A stretch of DNA of 64,000 nt, from NCBI RefSeq assembly GCF_900240305.1, contig NZ_LT964854.1, positions 2,604,001 through 2,668,000 of the forward strand. Direction: 5' to 3'. Both the position numbers and the translations under genes were made by a program. This document shows positions 19,567 to 28,499 of the stretch, piece after piece. The notes beneath the pieces were generated by a model. It worked only from the letters and a program-made list of their open reading frames with translations. It was not told the origin of the DNA and did no database searches. Every line of letters begins with the position of its first letter. Within the stretch, counting starts at the first letter, position 1. Source of the DNA: Ottowia massiliensis (GTDB lineage: Bacteria > Pseudomonadota > Gammaproteobacteria > Burkholderiales > Burkholderiaceae_C).

Positions 19567-20858
19567 CTACTTATTCATGCATGAGCAATAAATTATCGAA
19601 CCAATATCCCAATATCCTTCCCATATGCTGGGTAATAGTGCAATTCTCCCGTAAATTCTTCCTCTGTTACTCCATTCAGCCTGCACGGAGCCAAAAGAGC
19701 GCCCCGTCATCCTCATTTGATATTCTTTCCCAATGGCTGACCATACTTTATGTTGCCACGTTGTAGCATGCGGCTCAATACCGGCTATTCCAGAACGGCG
19801 GGCAGTTTTTCCTGCTAGGATATTGGCTGCACTATTCGCGAATTCAAGAGTTGTTATTACCTTTCCAGTCATTGAATATGACTCTCCTTCATCTCTCCAT
19901 AACACGCCCCAATCCCATCTTCTCGATTCAATGCATTCCGCCACGCCCATTGGTAACTGAGGCCAATCTGCCGGATCAGTCACATCAAAAAGTCCCATTG
20001 GATCAATTCTATTAACAGGGTTATTTGCTACATACAAGAATAGATTCACCCTCCCCCGCCAGCCCAACGGATCCGCCTGTACATACCTGCCAATGCCCGG
20101 CGCATAGTCCCGGTTCCAGTTCTGGTGCAGCCCCGTTTCCGCATCAAAGTACTGGCCCGGCAGTCGCAGGTTGATTTGCGCCGTCGAGGCCGGATTGATT
20201 CTGGCCTTGCCGAAAGCCTCGTAGTTCGCTTTCCACGTCGTCTCGCCCGCCTTGTTCAGCGCCAATACGGGCGCTCCTAGATGGTCTGTGACCCTGGCGC
20301 TGACTTGTTCGGTTTGGCTTTGCTGCGCGGGGGCGTTTTCGTCGAGCGCACGGGGGTATTGCAGCAGCTGGTTGGCTTCGTTGTAGGTCCACGCTCCGGC
20401 CTGGTGGGCGCTGCTCAGGCGGTTGCCTGCGGCGTCCCAGCTGTAGGCTTCGTTTGGCAGGCCTTTGTCTTGCAGCGCCTGGTCTGGCTCGGCTTGGGTG
20501 AGGCGGCCCAGGCGGTCGTAGGTGTAGGCGCTGGCGCCTTCTTCGCTTTCGATGCGTGTGATGTGGCCCGCCGGGTTGCGGCTGTAGCGGCGCTGGAGCA
20601 GCTGGGCTGCGCTGGCTCCGGCGCCCTGGGGTTTGGCTCCGGTGACTTGCAGTTGCGCCAGGCGCTGGAAGGCGTCGGGCTTTTGCGTGATGCGCGCGCC
20701 TGCGGGCAGCTCGATTTGGCCGGGCATGAGCCATTGGTAGGCGCCTAGCGCAATTCGGCTTTGGTCGGGCAGGCTGATTTGTTTGAGCCGGCCTTTTCCC
20801 AGGCAAAGTCCTGGCGGCTGCCGTCGGGCCAGCTTTGGCTTTGCAGCTGGCCGTCGGC
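19567..20858 (-). pseudogene. Truncated RHS gene with its own toxic tip
   Basis: Only the last RHS repeats and the tip survive. The RHS core is seen as RLPGQYFDAETGLHQNWNRD and IGRYVQADPLGWRGRVNLFL. Compared with RHS2 (28500-31498), the section from QTEQVSA to VTDHLGAPVLAL is deleted in frame, and upstream of GRLKQISLPDQSRIALG the frame is shifted by one base near 20790. After the core comes a ~130-residue tip, beginning DVTDPADWPQLPMGVAE and ending GRIALLPSIWEGYWDIGSII, which does not resemble the other tips here. At 20858 the RHS DNA stops abruptly against an immunity-gene fragment. Confidence 0.8.
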
Positions 20859-20884
20859 AGTGAATGACCCCATAGCAAGCCGCT

Positions 20885-20995
20885 GTGTGATTCATTCATT
20901 TTCCTGATTTCATGTTTGGCCAGGCATTCTCTGGCTTGCACTCCGGATGGAAACAGTAATGCCCTTCCCTAAGCAAGCACGAAAACCATTTTCAT
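20885..20995 (-). pseudogene. Fragment of the Sec-exported immunity gene family
   Basis: Translating from the ATG at 20995 gives MKMVFVLA, a TAG stop, then GRALLFPSGVQARECLAKHE, a third copy of the signal peptide and mature start of the genes at 21840 and 22679 (MKMVFTLVLGLALLFPAGAQ). It is cut off after about 37 codons where truncated RHS DNA begins. Confidence 0.75.
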
Positions 20996-21027
20996 GACAT
21001 ACTCCATCAGAAAAAATAATATACCAG

Positions 21028-21840
21028 CTAGCACTCGTCGCAGTCAATCACAAAATGATCATTGCGAAGCCGACTCTTGACGTGTTTTTCGATCTTATCT
21101 ATTTTTTCTTCTTTTTCAGTATCAGTAGATAGATTTTCCATATATATATATACATCCCATGAATATACTTCCCCATATTGTCCATCTCTTTCATTGTCAA
21201 ATTGGATAAGACGCAATAAGAACAAATGATTCAAGTCTTTGCTTGCAATTAATATAAAGGGATCCTCCTCTCGAGGAGGCCCCGCAAGAATTCCATCCTT
21301 AAAAAAGTGCTTATATTCGGACAATACGACAGACTTTCTTATATATTTATGCAGATTTTCGCTTAGAATTAGATCGGGCGTTGCGGATCTCAATGATTTG
21401 GCATTCAGTTCAATATTCAGCCTGTAACCGACCCCTTGATTAAAATAATACCAAGCTTCCCCCACCCTTTTTTCAGCATTACCAGATACAGCCTGCAAAT
21501 CAGATTTCCTGTTCAATATATTACCAACATAGAGCAAGTCCACACCTTTCAAATAAGCGGCGAATTGTATTGGTTTATTATTTTTTTCATCTTTAATACA
21601 AAATCCATATGAAAAATCTTCTTTATCAAAATCTACAATCATGCGCCCATCACGTCTGATGCGCGATTCTAAATCTATATCATAGTAATACCCATACCAA
21701 TAATTCTGCCATCGATACAATGAATAGAAAGATTGTTCAATCATCTTTCTGATTTCGTTTCTGGACAGGCATTCTCCAGCCTGCGCTCCAGCAGGAAACA
21801 GCAATGCCAGTCCTAAAACAAGCGTGAAAACCATTTTCAT
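21028..21840 (-). CDS. Sec-exported putative immunity protein (second copy)
   Basis: 270 residues. MKMVFTLVLGLALLFPAGAQ is a clean signal peptide ending AQAG-E, so the protein is periplasmic. The mature part starts ECLSRNEIRKMIEQSFYSLY and is a close paralogue of the gene at 21870-22679; the last 29 residues (EKEEKIDKIEKHVKSRLRND and onwards) are identical, and the matching DNA is nearly identical. The start at 21840 is preferred because it opens the signal peptide. It is probably a duplicate or an immunity gene for a related toxin. The family is not recognised. Confidence 0.72.
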   Translation of the reverse strand: MKMVFTLVLGLALLFPAGAQAGECLSRNEIRKMIEQSFYSLYRWQNYWYGYYYDIDLESRIRRDGRMIVDFDKEDFSYGFCIKDEKNNKPIQFAAYLKGVDLLYVGNILNRKSDLQAVSGNAEKRVGEAWYYFNQGVGYRLNIELNAKSLRSATPDLILSENLHKYIRKSVVLSEYKHFFKDGILAGPPREEDPFILIASKDLNHLFLLRLIQFDNERDGQYGEVYSWDVYIYMENLSTDTEKEEKIDKIEKHVKSRLRNDHFVIDCDEC

Positions 21841-21869
21841 GCAAGCACCATCAAAAGCTAATATGCTAG

Positions 21870-22679
21870 CTAACACTCGTCGCAATCAATCACAAAATGA
21901 TCATTGCGAAGCCGACTCTTGACGTGTTTCTCGATCTTATCTATTTTTTCTTCTTTTTCGGCATCAGTAGATAGATTTTCCGTATACACATATATATACC
22001 ACGAGGCTATGCGCCCGTGCTGCCCTCTCCTTTTTACATCAAATGGAAGAAAATCCAGCAAGAACAAGTTTTCAAAATCCCTGCTCGCAATCAGCAGAAC
22101 TGTATCTTCCTTTCTGGGAGAGCCAAAAACGATTCCATCATTAAAGAGATGCCTGTATTCAGACAATGCAACAGACTTCCGTATATATTCATGCAGCCTT
22201 TCTTCGGGAACGATTATTGGGGATGTGAGCTTCAATAATTTGGCATCTAACTTGACATTCAATTGATAGCCAATTTCCCGATTAAAATCATGCCAAGCCT
22301 CTCCCGCCTTCTCGCTTGCATCGCCAAATGTAGCCATCATGTCGGCTTTTCCGTTCAGTATTTCGCCCGTGTATATCATGTCTACGCCTCTCACATAGGC
22401 ACTAAACTGTGTAAGCACACCATTTTCTCTGCTCACACAAAACCTGTTTGGCGACTCTCTTTTTAAAGAAAGGAAATCAATGACCATGCGTCCATCACGT
22501 CTGATACGCGACTCCAAATCAATATTATAATAATATCCATACCAATAGCTCTGCCAACGATACAACGAATAGAAAGATTGCTCGACCGCTTTTTTGATTT
22601 CGTTTTTAGACAGGCACTCACGCGCGTGAACCTCCACAGCAAAAAGTAGCGCAATACATAAGATGATCCTTAAAATCAC
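21870..22679 (-). CDS. Sec-exported immunity protein candidate for RHS1
   Basis: 269 residues, starting at a GTG that overlaps the RHS1 stop by 4 nt (GTGA), which is the tightest toxin-immunity coupling possible. MILRIILCIALLFAVEVHAR is a signal peptide with cleavage near HA-R, placing the protein in the periplasm. That fits an RHS tip that resembles a peptidoglycan hydrolase. The body contains YRWQSYWYGYYYNIDLESRI and LHEYIRKSVALSEYRHLF, shared with the next gene. I do not recognise the family; the immunity role is inferred from coupling, location and duplication. Confidence 0.78.
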   Translation of the reverse strand: MILRIILCIALLFAVEVHARECLSKNEIKKAVEQSFYSLYRWQSYWYGYYYNIDLESRIRRDGRMVIDFLSLKRESPNRFCVSRENGVLTQFSAYVRGVDMIYTGEILNGKADMMATFGDASEKAGEAWHDFNREIGYQLNVKLDAKLLKLTSPIIVPEERLHEYIRKSVALSEYRHLFNDGIVFGSPRKEDTVLLIASRDFENLFLLDFLPFDVKRRGQHGRIASWYIYVYTENLSTDAEKEEKIDKIEKHVKSRLRNDHFVIDCDEC

Positions 22680-25600
22680 TTTTTAGCCTTTTCAATCCTG
22701 AAATAATGCACGCATATCTTTGTCCTTCCCGCTCCCTTACTCTGATTGAATCCATCGTATGCATACTGCACCCCTTCTGAAGAAGCCAGAGCTGCATCAA
22801 TGCAATCTTTCAACTTCTGACACTCCTTGGCCGCCAGTTTGTCCGTATTGTTTTCTGCCTTTCTATATTGTGGACTCCTATAGCCCAAAAACTGATTTTC
22901 TTTTGAGAGAACACCTGTCACTGTGTTATATCCCCACATACGTTCATTTGCATTAACCCTGTTATAAATCACATCCGTAATGGCTCTTTTTTCCTTGTCT
23001 CCTTCATCGCAGTCATAGCTGGCTTCCGCAAAACAGGTCAATGCCACTTCCTTGACGGGTGATTCAGGCAGCTGTGCATCACATGTCGGGCAGGGGTCTG
23101 CCTTCGCCTTGGCTTTTCCCTTTAATCCAAAGCTGTCAATCAGCAGCAAGGGGTTGTTATTCACATAAGCAAACAGGTTGATTCCCCCTTCCAACCCAAT
23201 CGGATCCTCCTGCAAATACCTCCCCGCATTCGGCCTGTAATCCCTGTGAAAGTTGTCATGCGTCTGCGTTTCCTGGTCGTAATACTGCCCCGGGAATCTC
23301 AGGTTCACCTCAATGTCCTGCTCGATGATTTGCGTTGAGCCAAAGCTCTCTGCGATGGCCTTCCAGCTCACTTGCCCTTCTTTTGTCGTCGCCAATATGG
23401 GCGTTCCCAAGTGGTCCGTGTGCAGCCAGTCATAACGCGCCTTTGGATCCGTCAGGCTGCCGCCTGGCGTTTCGGCTTGCCACACCGGGTCGGTGCTCCA
23501 TAGGCCCAGCTGGGCCGCTACCGGGTTGAACCCATAGGCCTTGATCATTTGCCCCTTTTCGTCGGCTTCAGCCATCAGGCCCTGTTCGCTGTAGATGTAG
23601 TAGGTGGTCTTTGTCTGGCCGCCCTGTTTGACGGTCTTGGCAATTCTTCGGCCAAACGGGTCATGCCGGTAGCTGGCTTCAATTTGCGGCCCGCTTTGGC
23701 CTTGCTCTGTGCTGGCATACCGGATCAGCCTTTCGGCTGCGTTGTATTCATACTCTTTGCTCTCGAGCACGTTGCTTTCCTTTTGCGTGTGCCCTTGCGC
23801 CGTGTAGCTCACTTGCGTTTCCACGCCCGGGTTGCGCTCAAAGGGCGTAGTGGCCGGGTATTGCGTCATCTGGTTGTCGGCGTTGTAGGCCCACGCTCCG
23901 GCCTGGTGGGCGCTGCTCAGGCGGTTGCCTGCGGCGTCGTAGCTGTAGGCCTCCTGGGGCAGGCCCAGGGTTTGTAGCGCCTGGTCTGGCTCGGCCTTGC
24001 TCAGGCGGTTCAGCGGGTCGTAGTCATAGCCGGTTTGCCCTAGCTCGCTTTGGATTTGCACGATGTTGCCCGCTTCGTCATACGCGTAGCGGCGCTGGGC
24101 CAGCAGTTTGTTTGGGTTCTGGCCGCTTCTGATTTCGATGAGTGCGGGCCTTTGCAGCGCGTCGTAGCTCAGTGTCTTGGTGGCGCCGGGTGTGCGGATT
24201 TGCTGCGGTTGCATCCAGCGATAGCTGCCGTAGTGGATTTGGCTTTGGTTGGGCAGGGTGATGGCTGTCAGCTGGCCGTTTTGGTAGCTGTAGCGCTGGG
24301 TGCTGCCATCCGGGTATTGGTGGCTTTGCAGCTGGCCGTCGGCGTTGAAGCTTTGCCCTGTCTGGTAGATGAGGCTGGCTTCTGCGGGGTTTGCGCTGCC
24401 GTAGGTGGTTTCGCTGCGCTGGATGCGGCCTTGCTCGTCTCTTCGGTAGCGGGCGCTGCTGATGAGGCGGCCTTGTGCGTCGCTTTGTTCGTAGGCCGTG
24501 AGCTGGCCGTCCGGGTCGTACTGGTAGCTGGTGCGTTCGTCCAGCGTCTGGTCTGCTTTTTTGTGTTCTTCCCGTGTGATGCGGCCTGCGGCGTCATAGG
24601 CGTAGTGGTGGGTGTTGCCGCCTGCATCTACTCTCTGGGTGAGCCACCCGGATTTGTCGTAGGCGTAGGTGTTGGCGCCGCCCAAGGGGCGGGTTTCCTT
24701 GATGAGGCGGCCCGCCTTGTCGTATTCATAGGTGTGGCGATGGCCCAGCGCATCGGTGATGCTGAGCAGGCGTCCATGTGCGTCCCAGCTTTGCCGGGTG
24801 ACACCGCCTAATGCGTCGGTGGTTTTTATGAGACGAGCCAAGGCGTCGTATTCGTACAGGGTGGTTCTGCCTTGGGCGTCTGTTGTACTAATGCGGTTGC
24901 CTGCCGCGTCCCAGGCCTGGTGTTGGGTTTGGGTTTTGCCGTGTTCGATGTGCTGCGTGACGGCGGTTTGCCTTTCCATTGGGTCGTATTGGCGGCTTTC
25001 CCGGTAGGTGGGGTAGTTGATCTGAGTGAGCAGGCCCGCCAGCGGGCTGCCTTCTGCACCGTATTCATAGGTCGTGACGTTGCCTGCCGGGTCGGTGGTT
25101 TTTGTCCGGCGGCCTATCTCATCGTAGGCAATGGTGGCTACAAGGCCGCCTGCGCCGGTGGTTTTGATGGGTAGGCCAGCGTCGCTGTATTCGATGCGCA
25201 GGCCCTGGCCTTGGTTTTGGCCGGGGGCAAGTTGTTCGATGACTTGTCCGGCTGCACTGTAACGGGTGCGGCTGGTTTGGCCGCTGGCGCGGATGACAGC
25301 GGTGCGGCGACCACGGACATCGTATTGGTAGCGGGTAGCCTCACCCTGGGCGTTGGTGATGCTGGTGAGGTTGCCTGCGGCGTCCCAGGCGTAGCGGGTG
25401 GTGCGGCCTTCAGGGTCAGTATGGGTCAGCGGCAGCCCCTGGCTGTTGTAGCTGGCGCGGCTGCTGTGGCCCGCCGCATCGCGCATTTCGGTGAGGTTGC
25501 CCCAGCTGTCGTATGCGTAGTGTTCGGTGAGGGCGTCCGGCCCCCGGCCGTCTTTGGCGCCTAGCGTGCTTTGGGTGCGCTGGCCCAGGCTGTCGTAGCG

Positions 25601-27121
25601 CCAGCGCCAGGTGCGCTCTTCGGGCAGGCCCACGGCTTCGGTGTGGGTGAGCGCCTGGCCTCGCTCTCCATAGCTCCAGGCGCTGACAACGCCCAAGGGG
25701 CTGGTGTGGCGGATGCGGCGTCCGGCCGCGTCGTATTCATTGCTTTCGCTGCTGCCGTCGGGCCAGATGATTTTGACGGGGCGGCGCGTCAAGGCGCTGT
25801 CGTACCAGATGCGGGTGGTTTGGCCGCGCGCGTCGGTGATGGCTTCGCTGTTTTTGTCCAGCCGCTGCACGTGCATCAGCTGCATGCCGGCCAGGGTGTT
25901 TTCTATCAGGCGGCCCGTGTGGTCAAAGCGCAGGCGCTGTTGCGCGCCGCCAGGCAGGCTGACAGCAATGCGGTATTCGCGGCGGATGTGTTCGTAGCCG
26001 ACTTCGTATTCGGTTTTGCGCCCCGCTTCGTCAGTGAGGCTGTGCACCCGGGCGATCAGGCTCGGGCGGTTGAGCGCCGAGGCATGGTCGCACGGGCCGG
26101 GCATGGGCGCGATGGCGCCGCCGCCGCCTCCTCCTCCTCCTGCGCTGCCGCTGCCGCTGGCGGGCCGGGTGATGGTGTCTACGGAGACTGGGTAGTACTC
26201 CAGTTTGATTTGCCCGCCTTCAGGGTCCGTGCGGCGGCTGATGTGGCCGCCCGCGCTGTATTCGTAGTGCCAGACGCCGCCTCGCGCGTCGCTGGCTTTG
26301 AGCAGTCTGGCGTGCGCCAGCGCCGCTGCCGCGTTGCCGCTGGCCTGTATCGGCGCGGGCAGCGGCTGCCATTCGTAGCTAACGCTGTGGCCCTCCGTGT
26401 CTTGCACGCGCACGGGCAGCAGTCCGCCGCCGTAGTCAATGCTGATGACTTGCCGGCCCGCGTGGTCTTTGACGCCCAGGATGCGGCCGGCTTCATCTCG
26501 TATCAGGCTGGTTTTGACGCCCGCAGGACTGCTCCAGCTTTGCATGCGCCCTTGCGCGTCGTAGTCAATGGTGTTGCCCGCCTGGTCGTACCACTGCCAG
26601 CCCGTGATGTGCTCTGCCTGCCCCAGCGCGCGGATGGCGTTGTTTTCGTTCAGCCTCCAGATGTCGCCCGCTTTCACCGCGCCTGCGGCCAGCGCCGCAT
26701 GGCAGTCTTGCCGCGCCGTGCTGGCTTTGCCCGCTTCCGCTGCCGCCAGCGTCGCGGCCGTGACTCTCTTGTAGATGCGCTCAGCCCGCCCGATGGCGAT
26801 GATGGGCGCAGTTTGCCCGGGTGAGGCCCTCATGTAGGGCGCGCTTCTCAGGCTCAGGTCCGCCCACGCGTCGTTCAGGTACCACCGGCCCCAGCTCCAG
26901 GTGCGGTTGATGACGACGCGCCCTCCCGCTGTCTTGACGGCCAGGTCCTGCGTGCTTTCCGTGTAGTCCTGGTTGGGCAGGCTCACCCGCCTTTGGCTTT
27001 GCTGCGCTTGCACCGGCTGCAGCAGCAATAGCGTCAGCGCCAAGGTCACTACGGGCGCCGTCAGCAGGGGCAAAACTTTGGCGGAGGCGGCTAAAACCTT
27101 GCAGGGCATGAGGGGCTTCAT
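22676..27121 (-). CDS. RHS polymorphic toxin with SleB-like cell-wall hydrolase tip (RHS1)
   Basis: 1481 residues from the ATG at 27121. A Sec signal peptide (AKVLPLLTAPVVTLALTLLL, cleavage near VQA-Q) replaces the PAAR domain of type VI RHS effectors. The middle holds many YD/RHS repeats (GRRTKTTDPAGNVTTYEYG, YDPLNRLSKAEPDQAL) and the core RFPGQYYDQETQTHDNFHRD with GRYLQEDPIGLEGGINLFAY, where RHS proteins self-cleave. The last ~150 residues form the tip: KEVALTCFAEASYDCD, RAITDVIYNRVNANERM and GVLSKENQFLGY match the SleB/Hydrolase_2 pattern of cell-wall hydrolases including its Glu. Six or more Cys suggest action in the periplasm. The immunity gene follows with GTGA overlap. Confidence 0.88.
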   Translation of the reverse strand: MKPLMPCKVLAASAKVLPLLTAPVVTLALTLLLLQPVQAQQSQRRVSLPNQDYTESTQDLAVKTAGGRVVINRTWSWGRWYLNDAWADLSLRSAPYMRASPGQTAPIIAIGRAERIYKRVTAATLAAAEAGKASTARQDCHAALAAGAVKAGDIWRLNENNAIRALGQAEHITGWQWYDQAGNTIDYDAQGRMQSWSSPAGVKTSLIRDEAGRILGVKDHAGRQVISIDYGGGLLPVRVQDTEGHSVSYEWQPLPAPIQASGNAAAALAHARLLKASDARGGVWHYEYSAGGHISRRTDPEGGQIKLEYYPVSVDTITRPASGSGSAGGGGGGGGAIAPMPGPCDHASALNRPSLIARVHSLTDEAGRKTEYEVGYEHIRREYRIAVSLPGGAQQRLRFDHTGRLIENTLAGMQLMHVQRLDKNSEAITDARGQTTRIWYDSALTRRPVKIIWPDGSSESNEYDAAGRRIRHTSPLGVVSAWSYGERGQALTHTEAVGLPEERTWRWRYDSLGQRTQSTLGAKDGRGPDALTEHYAYDSWGNLTEMRDAAGHSSRASYNSQGLPLTHTDPEGRTTRYAWDAAGNLTSITNAQGEATRYQYDVRGRRTAVIRASGQTSRTRYSAAGQVIEQLAPGQNQGQGLRIEYSDAGLPIKTTGAGGLVATIAYDEIGRRTKTTDPAGNVTTYEYGAEGSPLAGLLTQINYPTYRESRQYDPMERQTAVTQHIEHGKTQTQHQAWDAAGNRISTTDAQGRTTLYEYDALARLIKTTDALGGVTRQSWDAHGRLLSITDALGHRHTYEYDKAGRLIKETRPLGGANTYAYDKSGWLTQRVDAGGNTHHYAYDAAGRITREEHKKADQTLDERTSYQYDPDGQLTAYEQSDAQGRLISSARYRRDEQGRIQRSETTYGSANPAEASLIYQTGQSFNADGQLQSHQYPDGSTQRYSYQNGQLTAITLPNQSQIHYGSYRWMQPQQIRTPGATKTLSYDALQRPALIEIRSGQNPNKLLAQRRYAYDEAGNIVQIQSELGQTGYDYDPLNRLSKAEPDQALQTLGLPQEAYSYDAAGNRLSSAHQAGAWAYNADNQMTQYPATTPFERNPGVETQVSYTAQGHTQKESNVLESKEYEYNAAERLIRYASTEQGQSGPQIEASYRHDPFGRRIAKTVKQGGQTKTTYYIYSEQGLMAEADEKGQMIKAYGFNPVAAQLGLWSTDPVWQAETPGGSLTDPKARYDWLHTDHLGTPILATTKEGQVSWKAIAESFGSTQIIEQDIEVNLRFPGQYYDQETQTHDNFHRDYRPNAGRYLQEDPIGLEGGINLFAYVNNNPLLLIDSFGLKGKAKAKADPCPTCDAQLPESPVKEVALTCFAEASYDCDEGDKEKRAITDVIYNRVNANERMWGYNTVTGVLSKENQFLGYRSPQYRKAENNTDKLAAKECQKLKDCIDAALASSEGVQYAYDGFNQSKGAGRTKICVHYFRIEKAKK

Positions 27122-27181
27122 TGGGTATTCGTGACGGGCAGAGGCTGGCTGTGGCGGGGTGAGGCGTTGCCGCATCAAAGT

Positions 27182-27402
27182 CAGGAGCAAATTTGAAGGG
27201 TCTGAAAACGGCCTTCGCGCACGTTCCACTAGGACGTCATGCTATTGAATGAGGAGCAAATAGACGACTACAGAAAGACACCCTCTTGGGCAGACTGCAT
27301 GAGGCGGCGCGGATTGGCCAGACAAGAAAGTGGCAATGGCCTTCGGCCTGGCTGGCGCGGCCGAAAGAAGCGCTGATCCATTTGGCCCCGAATGGCTGGC
27401 AT
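27182..27402 (+). repeat. Dispersed ~80-bp repeat, copy 5, with extension, just upstream of RHS1
   Basis: Nearly identical to copy 4 (AGGAGCAAATTTGAAGGG, core CACTAGGACGTCATGCTATT), and like it attached to an RHS 5' end. It starts 60 nt upstream of the RHS1 start codon on the opposite strand, so it occupies the likely promoter region. The extension lacks one base relative to 18.2 kb, which breaks the small frame seen there. Confidence 0.88.
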
Positions 27403-27551
27403 GGGAAGCAGCTCCCTACAACAAGCCAAATGCTATTTCTTTGATATTAAATACAAGATAGCAGGAAACGATGCAAAATACTTATTTGTGTTAGTGTCAG
27501 AAGATATCCGGTTATGCCTGAAATCATCGCTACCACCCAAAACGCGAAAAC

Positions 27552-28019
27552 TCATGAAAACCTGTCATGCGTCTTTTTATATAAAAACACGTATTCTGCA
27601 TCGTGCGAAAATATGACCACATTCAATTGCCTGCACTTGTCATTAATAAAATCCCTGAATATCATTCCGCCATCAAGCATATCGTCATTCGTCTCCTCTT
27701 TTTTCCATTTGTATCCTTGTCTTGCAAAGAAATCAATAAGGTTTTGACACGAGCAATCGAGTGCAAACAATATAGACTCGCTTGTGACAGCTTTTATGGC
27801 CAGGCGACGAATATCTTTTGCGGCCTCCATTTTTCTGATAACAAATTTGCCAAAGATATATTTCCTCTTCATTTCATATATTTCACAATAAATGTTATCG
27901 TCATGAATTTTCCTGATAAAAGACAGCCCGATTTCTTCATCTGTCGGCATGACACAATCGAGATTGAGATATATTTCATCAGGAGTAAAAAAAGTAATCA
28001 TGACAAACAGCTCCATCAA
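27552..28019 (-). CDS. Orphan immunity-like hypothetical protein
   Basis: 155 residues (an ATG seven codons in, at 28001, gives a slightly shorter MITFFTPDEIYLNLDCV form). AT-rich and soluble, with FALDCSCQNLIDFFARQGYKW and a hydrophobic C-terminal strand DAEYVFLYKKTH. It follows the RHS2 immunity gene in the same direction, 86 nt downstream. No family recognised; most likely a spare immunity gene left from a lost RHS tip. Confidence 0.55.
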   Translation of the reverse strand: MMELFVMITFFTPDEIYLNLDCVMPTDEEIGLSFIRKIHDDNIYCEIYEMKRKYIFGKFVIRKMEAAKDIRRLAIKAVTSESILFALDCSCQNLIDFFARQGYKWKKEETNDDMLDGGMIFRDFINDKCRQLNVVIFSHDAEYVFLYKKTHDRFS

Positions 28020-28105
28020 CCACTGACAGGAATACTATAGACTTACCCGCCCTTTCGCCGCCTGGCTGCAAAATTTATTTTCTCCCGCATGCGGATATCC
28101 TTTAA

Positions 28106-28498
28106 CTATTTTCCAGCATACCAAATAATGTAATACGCTTTATCAAACCTATAGCGCCGGTTATTTAGCATCACCTCGACGAACAAACCATCATCTTTCA
28201 GAATGAACTCGTCAAAGAATTTACCCTTATCGAAAATATTCGTTTTCATCAATATTCCATTTTCATATACAACAAATTCTTCTTGAAATAAAACAGCCAC
28301 CGCAATAAATAAAAATATAACTAATAATATACCATCTTCAAAAATAATCTCCCCCTTCATGATTCTATTGAAAAAGTTGGGGCTTATCGCGCACAAACAG
28401 CCGTCACTCACTATTAAAAACAGGATGATCAGCATCCCCATCACCAGAAAAAAGACAACCACCGCTTTTGGTTTTATAATGGCTTTTATCTGCCGCAT
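28106..28498 (-). CDS. Membrane immunity protein candidate for RHS2
   Basis: 130 residues with two long hydrophobic helices, VVVFFLVMGMLIILFLIV and ILLVIFLFIAVAVLF, then a soluble C-terminal part (FVVYENGILMKTNIFDKGKF). A GGAG site inside the last RHS2 codons lies 9 nt before the ATG at 28498, so I prefer this to the ATG at 28513; either way the gene begins at the RHS2 stop. A membrane-resident partner suits the hydrophobic, glycine-rich tip of RHS2. Family not recognised; role inferred. Confidence 0.68.
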   Translation of the reverse strand: MRQIKAIIKPKAVVVFFLVMGMLIILFLIVSDGCLCAISPNFFNRIMKGEIIFEDGILLVIFLFIAVAVLFQEEFVVYENGILMKTNIFDKGKFFDEFILKDDGLFVEVMLNNRRYRFDKAYYIIWYAGK

Positions 28499-28499
28499 A

